From Enchytraeus crypticus (lineage: Eukaryota > Annelida > Clitellata > Enchytraeida > Enchytraeidae), in contig CAJHZI010000649.1 of NCBI GenBank assembly GCA_905160935.1, positions 930,001 through 994,000 on the forward strand: a stretch of DNA of 64,000 bases, written 5' to 3'. Position 1 is the stretch's first letter, and every line of letters begins with the position of its first letter. A program made the position numbers and the translations under genes. Below, piece after piece: positions 58,636-64,000 of this stretch. Below the pieces are notes generated by a model, which was given only the letters and a program-made list of their open reading frames with translations, was not told the origin of the DNA and did no database searches.

Positions 58636-59284
58636 TGAATGATTACTATCACTGCAGTACCCCGAGTGACTGAATAGATTTGATTTGAACCCTGCACACA
58701 CTGATGTTCAGTAAGAACCTAACTCGTCCTGGTACTTTTTAAGAATGACTGATATCATAACCATAAAAATTGATATAATCATTACATTCTCTTAAATCCC
58801 AGTTTAACTAGGGTCGGGATAATAGATAACAAAAATTGATTTAAGAACGATGACTATTTACACGGAACAAAATCGCGTTATTTTTCTTGCAGAGAAACAA
58901 TATTGAAATTCTAACGTCGCATGATGTACTACATACATGTATATCGCAAAATTTTCACTGAAGGAGAAAATAAAACTAATTTTAGAGCCCGCATTTTCCT
59001 TCGAATAAAAACTGTTCATGCTTACGAATATATTCTGTCACTTTGTTAATTGCTGCGGCATATCTTAACTCCCCGTGTAGTAACCGGGTCACCAGAATGT
59101 GGACTGATCGCAAAGAAACTAAAGCAAATTTTTCAGTTTTCCTATTCTCGATAGTGCGTCAGAGACAGGGAGGTCACTAGAGTTCGACCCTACGCATACT
59201 AATCCTCTGTTGAAAAACATGCCCACTAGCCACTGGCTAAGCCCAGCTTTAGAAGTCGTAATATGAGGCCAATAGGAAGAACCT

Positions 59285-59360
59285 GATAAAAAAGGTGGTA
59301 AGGCTAACTAATGTTAACGTCAGTTTCCTCACTCGAAAGCGATGTCAATGACGGGTAGCA
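59285..59360 (-). repeat. SINE family A, 3' half
   Basis: GCTAACTAATGTTAACGTCA, then TTTCCTCACTCGAAAGCGAT. Confidence 0.7.
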
Positions 59361-59569
59361 ATCTCAAAAGACAAATTTTGCCGAGCTAAAGGGCATTTGA
59401 GATTTTGTAAATGATTAGCCTTCGTAATGGGAGCAGCTTGTTGTTAACGAAATGTTCTGAGTGAATGTGAAACAGACTTTGGGTAGCAATAGGTCTATAT
59501 AAATTGGATTGGCCACGATTGGCAGAACATAAGAGAAATATTCTAGTACATACCTTAACGTTAATCGGC

Positions 59570-59945
59570 TTATTGGCTGAAGCCAGTGGCGATGTTGGTA
59601 AGATATTTGACCGCGGATCAGTATGTGCGATGTTCAAATCCTGGGCTCGCCCGTCACTGACATAGCTTTCGAATGAGGAAACTAACATTAGCATTAGCTT
59701 TACCAGCTTTATTGTGTAAAATTGCACATAGCTTACTGTTTTTTGTTTGGCATAAAGCTTTATATTCAATGCCATTCAATGGCATTGACATTCAATGGCA
59801 TTCTTTATATTCAATGCTATTCAAAACCACTTTGATTTCTGTACAGAACGTACAACATGTGTGAGTGTTTCAGAAAATGTTTGTCTCATTTGACAAACTG
59901 ACATCACTTTCGAGTGAGAAAATTGACGTTAACCTTAGCTTTTTA
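59570..59945 (+). repeat. SINE family A, full-length copy and a 3' scrap
   Basis: A full-length copy at 59570-59715 (GAAGCCAGTGGCGATGTTGG, then GTTCAAATCCTGGGCTCGCC) is followed by short duplications of ATTCAATGGCATT and, at 59885-59945, a second 3' end (GACATCACTTTCGAGTGAG). Confidence 0.75.
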
Positions 59946-60173
59946 TTTCGTATTTTCGGTGATTTCTGAATAGGTGCATATTTTTTACTCTGGTGAGAAT
60001 ACTCTTATACTATTCTTATCTTCTAGACAACAGAGTACAGAGCAAAACAATTGGTCTATTGCATTGTTTTTTAACTGGTAAAGACACAATAAATGACATA
60101 TATTAGGAAAAAGTATTTCATAGAAAATACTATAATTTTCTCATCTCCGTTGCGCACAAATAGCTAAACAACA

Positions 60174-60438
60174 ATGATCTCGAATCAGAGCTTCCCCGAG
60201 AACTCTACATCTGGAGTGGTCGACCTTACGGATTACATCGAGCGTCGCCTAGGCTTCAGACACCGGGGCGGAGCGGAGTCGATCATCCTGACGGTCGTTT
60301 ACGTTCTGATCTTTATGACCGGCATTATCGGCAACGTGTGCACCGGTATCATCGTCATCAGCAAGTCCTACATGAGAACCTCGACCAACTTATATCTCTG
60401 CAGCCTTGCTATATCTGACCTGCTCACGCTGTTGCTAG
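60174..60438 (+). CDS. Neuromedin-U/pyrokinin-type neuropeptide GPCR, first coding exon
   Basis: An exon of 88 codons plus one base, with donor GTATGT at 60439. An in-frame ATG opens an extracellular N-terminus with likely N-glycosylation sites (NQS, NST). TM1 is LTVVYVLIFMTGIIGNVCTG with the class A asparagine in GN, loop 1 contains MRTSTNLYL, and TM2 is CSLAISDLLTLLLG with the conserved LAISD aspartate. The GNVCT...TNLYL.SLAISDLL...LG pattern is closest to neuromedin-U, pyrokinin and CAPA receptors, which are Gq-coupled neuropeptide receptors. In that family TM2 continues with MPLE in the next exon; I found no such exon before 64000, so intron 1 is at least 3.5 kb. The wider rhodopsin peptide group remains possible. 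Confidence 0.85.
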
Positions 60439-60730
60439 GTATGTGGACATTTAGTGATCGGTATTGTCGTGGATGACGGTTGACATGTAACAGTATGCTG
60501 TTAAAAAGCTAGTTTTATATTGACATAATTTAGGATTGGCAGACGAGGTTTAGAGTGGCGAGGTTATGAATTTTTGATTAAAATTACTAATATAGATTGT
60601 GATGAAAATTACTGGTTCAATTCCCTTCATAAAGGAGAATGGACATATCAATTATATTGGTATTGGGTTAATACCTTTGACTCTAACAAATTTCTAGAAT
60701 CATGTTGCAAGGAATTTACTCCTTGTACAT

Positions 60731-60775
60731 GCGTGGCTTACTCTAATTGCATATTTCAATTAGAGTAAGCCACGC
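60731..60775. repeat. Perfect inverted repeat, 19-bp arms, 7-bp loop
   Basis: The arm GCGTGGCTTACTCTAATTG and its exact reverse complement flank CATATTT. About 290 bases into the GPCR intron. Confidence 0.95.
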
Positions 60776-60899
60776 CATATTTCAATTTAAGTGTCTACCC
60801 CTTAGGTAAACTTTTGTCTAAGTCACGCCTGATGTTAAAGACGTTTCTTAACCACTGCCTTCTCTGTATCAGTATAGCCTATACATGTATATGTAAACG

Positions 60900-60985
60900 G
60901 CTATTAGTAATAGCAGCAATTAGAGTGATACAGGCGTCCATGACAACATCGATCACCATTGAGACAAATTCAAGCCGGTTTATTA
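60900..60985 (+). repeat. Family H repeat copy
   Basis: AGCAGCAATTAGAGTGATAC, then CCATGACAACATCGATCACC and ATTCAAGCCGG. Inside the GPCR intron. Confidence 0.6.
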
Positions 60986-61199
60986 TTTAAATTATTTGCT
61001 TATTCATAAGACATCAAAATTATGCAATAAATATATATCTCCATTTGCTGAGAAGCGTAATATTTAACGCTGTATGGAAATTGTCGTTAACTTCACTGTA
61101 ATACAATCTATGTATTCAATCTATGTATTTAATTGTAAATAAAATATTCTCTATCCTGCAGTGAATAGTATTGAGTAGATCAATTTTAACGTACTGTAT

Positions 61200-61400
61200 A
61201 CATCCCTGATACGCCACTGATATCATCCTTGTATGAGGAAATGGACGTTAAACCTTTATTATTAGTAAACAGAGCTCTGTGAGTAGAGCGTCAAACAACG
61301 TCATGAGGTTTTAATTGAATGTTGCTGAAGTTGAGGATTTGATCCCCTTGTAAGCTGATCCGAAAGTAAAATCTCGGACAGTCGGAGGATCGTTATCACG
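61200..61400 (+). repeat. Family C 3' end followed by a diverged SINE J
   Basis: 61205-61265 reads CTGATATCATCCTTGTATGA, then AATGGACGTTAAACC and ATT. 61280-61400 carries GTGAGTAGAGCG, GAGGATTTGATCC and GTAAAATCTCGGACA, a worn SINE J. Confidence 0.6.
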
Positions 61401-62378
61401 AACAAGTGACAATAAACTGTTTAATGATTAACAATGTGGTGCTAAAAGGTATAGATGTAATCATGGACATAATTTTGCCATGATAATGGTTTAAATGAGA
61501 CTATAATAAGTCACTGATGATCCCAATTCAAAAATGCTATGGAGTGTTAGGATTATAGAATTATTAGCTTAATACTATAGCCTACCTGCATAATATTATC
61601 TTAAATTCGTCTATGGATAATTTAATTTTTCTTTAACGTATTTGACAATAACGTTTATATATTTAATTAATAACATTTTTATATTTTTACTCGTTCAACT
61701 CCGCATTAGCATCGCGTTTGGACTTGCAATAAAATAACGAAGTTACTGGCATGTAATTGACGATTTTAAACCAAAGCTTTTGATGAAATATAATTAAGTT
61801 CAGGTTGTTATGCTATAGGCCATGTACTTAATTTGATGACAAATAAAGATTAAAGTTCTTTAAATATTGGATAAGTATCATTTTTGTAAATTTAACTAAT
61901 TTTCTTCCTCTATGCACTCGAGCATAAATTTCTCCAGTACTTTTCCTGTCCACCATGGGAACAATCCATCTTCATTCATCACGAATACTGATTAATTTTC
62001 TTAGACGAGCTCATGAGAATAATCTAAAAAGGGAGTCAGAAAGTATATAACCGGGTCATGTCTAAGTCAAAGTCGTTATCCTGACTTCGAGAGTAGTTTG
62101 AGAATTTTTCGTGCATTGATTTGGTGGTTTTTATAATTGTATAAATTCCTTGAAAATATTATTACATTATCTTTACAATTGACATACGCGCCGACACATA
62201 GTAAAGTCTGCGGTGACATTTGATTGACTTGGTAGATTACAAATGTAAAATTTGTTGAATTTAGATGCACATAATGAAGCTCATGAATTGAAGCGCAGTA
62301 ACTGAAATTAAAGCTGCTCACAGTTACTTCAATTCATCATGGAAATATTCAAGTTTTTGAGATGACTTTAATTTATAA
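61401..62378. other. Gene-free intronic stretch
   Basis: AT-rich sequence within the presumed GPCR intron 1. No exon with a following TM segment could be found. Confidence 0.5.
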
Positions 62379-62379
62379 T

Positions 62380-62391
62380 AATAATATACAA

Positions 62392-62424
<33 letters not shown>

Positions 62425-62809
62425 GCGCGAAAAATCTTTTCTGTGGCAGCGACTGTCTATAGCTCTCCAGCGATTCAATGCAGTCTGCTTCAGTGGCACT
62501 TTGGCTAAAGCGGCTTCCCAGGGTGCAGAGAAATTATTTTAATCACTTTTTAAAAAACTTTCAATTAAATAAAGTCTCTTTTATCTTATTTTTTTAGCCC
62601 AGGGCCCTTTACAGCCCAGGGCATTTAAAAAATAAAAATAAAATAAAATTAAAATAAAAATAATAATAATAACAATAATTGATGACCTCAAGTAGCCGGG
62701 CGGCGATTCAGCACGTATTGCTTGAACATTTTTATCAAACTCCAGGTTCTTTACACCGGGGTAAAAAAATATTTAAAAAATATAATAATAGTAATAAAAA
62801 TGATATAAT

Positions 62810-62840
<31 letters not shown>

Positions 62841-62970
62841 ATGATGATGATGACGATCATGATGATGGTGATGTTGATGATAGCTGTAATAATAACAATA
62901 ATCAAATAATAATAATAAATGTTTAACGTTCGTGTTCTCAAACAGAGATTATGTCAGGGACGTCCCCATC
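62380..62970. repeat. Microsatellites and a family C 3' end
   Basis: (AAT)n at 62380-62425, an A/T-rich AATAAA tract at 62620-62680, (GAT)n at 62812-62880, and on the minus strand a family C end at 62905-62970 (read as GACGTCCCTGACATAATC). Confidence 0.8.
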
Positions 62971-63914
62971 ACATGTCAATACAAATGGATGCATCCAAAA
63001 TATTTAAAAATCAAAGAAGGGAGATCCTAAACGGAACTGATCCGGTGATCAAAAAAGCAGGCGGGCAAGATAAAATAAAACAATGTGAGAAGAGATGTAT
63101 TTTCAGCTCACTACAGAAAGTGGAAATATTGGAATATAAACGAAGATCTGGAGGCATAGAGCTCCAAACAGTAGGATCTATACAAGGAGAGTCTACCTAA
63201 TGAGGTAAGAATATTTGGAATTTTGTCAGGTTGGCTTTAGAAGAACGAAGATTAGGAGAAGGTTAATAAGGGACGTAGAGATTAGATAAGAAAGGTTTCC
63301 GATGACAAGTGTTTTGAAGTTAACAGAGGAATTTTATACTCAATTCTTTAAACCAAAAGAAACAAGTGAAGCTAACTAAGTCGGGAGCGAGATTATATCA
63401 TTATATGATCTTCATTTGAAGGTTTTTCAGTTTTCGCTTTGCACTTTGATGATTTGTTTCTTTCAGTTGGTCTATTCTCTTGTTTTCGTAGCTCAAGGAA
63501 GATATATGGTTCATTACGTTAATACAAGTATTAACTATCGCTAGGCCATGGGGTTAATCCACAATCAATAACGGGCAAGTGTCTGCGACCCTCTTATCTC
63601 CTGGAGACACTGTCAGCGACGTGTCAAACAATATTTTGATGAATAGTGACAGTAAATACTCGGGCAAAAAGGAAGACGCGCAAATATTTGTTGCAATATA
63701 ATGAATGATGAGCTGCCAACTACGAATCGATCAAACCATTTTAGACGATACTCGTGAAAGCATGAATATCATATCCGAGGATAACATATTCGTCTGCGAG
63801 TGCCAATGTTATAACTATTGATGAAGATAAGATAAAAATTAGAATCCTGTCTCGAAAGCATATCAGTGACAGAGCTAGAAATAAATTAGAACCTCACACT
63901 TAGATAAAAGCTGT

Positions 63915-64000
63915 AAATCAGATGTTAACGTCAGTTTCATCTCTTGAAAGCGATATCAGTGACGGGAGAGACCAGAATTTGAACCCTGCACATACTGATC
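63915..64000 (-). repeat. SINE family A, cut by the window end
   Basis: ATGTTAACGTCAGTTTCATC, then GAAAGCGATATCAGTGACGG and a box-B-like TTTGAACCCTGCACA, running off the right edge. 62971-63914 shows no gene or clear repeat apart from a worn scrap at 63845-63900. Confidence 0.7.

Noticed and set aside
62919-63200. 93-residue plus-strand frame
   Set aside because: Begins in a family C repeat end and has no recognisable composition or motif.

Overview
The window is animal nuclear DNA: AT-rich, with short coding exons bounded by GT-AG introns, dense short interspersed repeats and many microsatellites. The genes and the repeat load suggest a marine invertebrate, perhaps a lophotrochozoan; the phylum cannot be fixed from sequence alone. 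Few of the long open frames are genes. Five genes could be assembled exon by exon with consistent splice phases, and a sixth enters at the right end.

Layout. 1-4759 (+): last five exons of TMEM165, a Golgi cation/proton transporter of the UPF0016/GDT1 family; its first half lies left of the window. 4760-9844: intergenic, with a decayed RTE-like LINE at 7.4-7.9 kb. 9845-14101 (-): complete four-exon ODF3/CIMAP1-type SHIPPO-repeat protein of sperm tails and cilia. 14102-20096: gene-free, repeats only. 20097-28045 (-): complete nine-exon secreted protein with signal peptide, His-rich segment, CAP/SCP domain, CRISP-like hinge, EGF-like module and ShK domain. 28046-34368: gene-free. 34369-39321 (-): complete three-exon TIMM9, a small Tim chaperone of the mitochondrial intermembrane space. 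40.5-46.05 kb: a block of mobile elements (GC-rich retroelement-like block, two LINE remnants, a head-to-head SINE pair, a 5S-derived repeat). 46234-51708 (+): complete five-exon coiled-coil/death-domain protein. 51709-60173: intergenic, with three minisatellites and repeats. 60174-60438 (+): first coding exon of a neuromedin-U/pyrokinin-type neuropeptide GPCR, whose remaining exons are not seen. The genes are unrelated in function and there is no sign of an operon or cluster.

Repeats. I use letters for families. A: tRNA-derived SINE ending in GACGTTAAC. B: (CAAT)n-tailed element. C: (ATT)n-tailed element. D: 3' end of a LINE with a (GA)n tail. E and F: related composite elements. G: short repeat of unknown type. 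H: (AAC)n-associated repeat. J: second tRNA-derived SINE. K: third tRNA-derived SINE. A separate family looks derived from 5S rRNA. A, B, C and probably K share a 3' module near GGAAACNGACGTTAAA.

The most unusual pattern is that 7 of the 21 introns mapped have their 3' splice site inside or touching a tandem or direct repeat, so copies of the acceptor are stacked next to the exon. It occurs in all five assembled genes with different repeat sequences.
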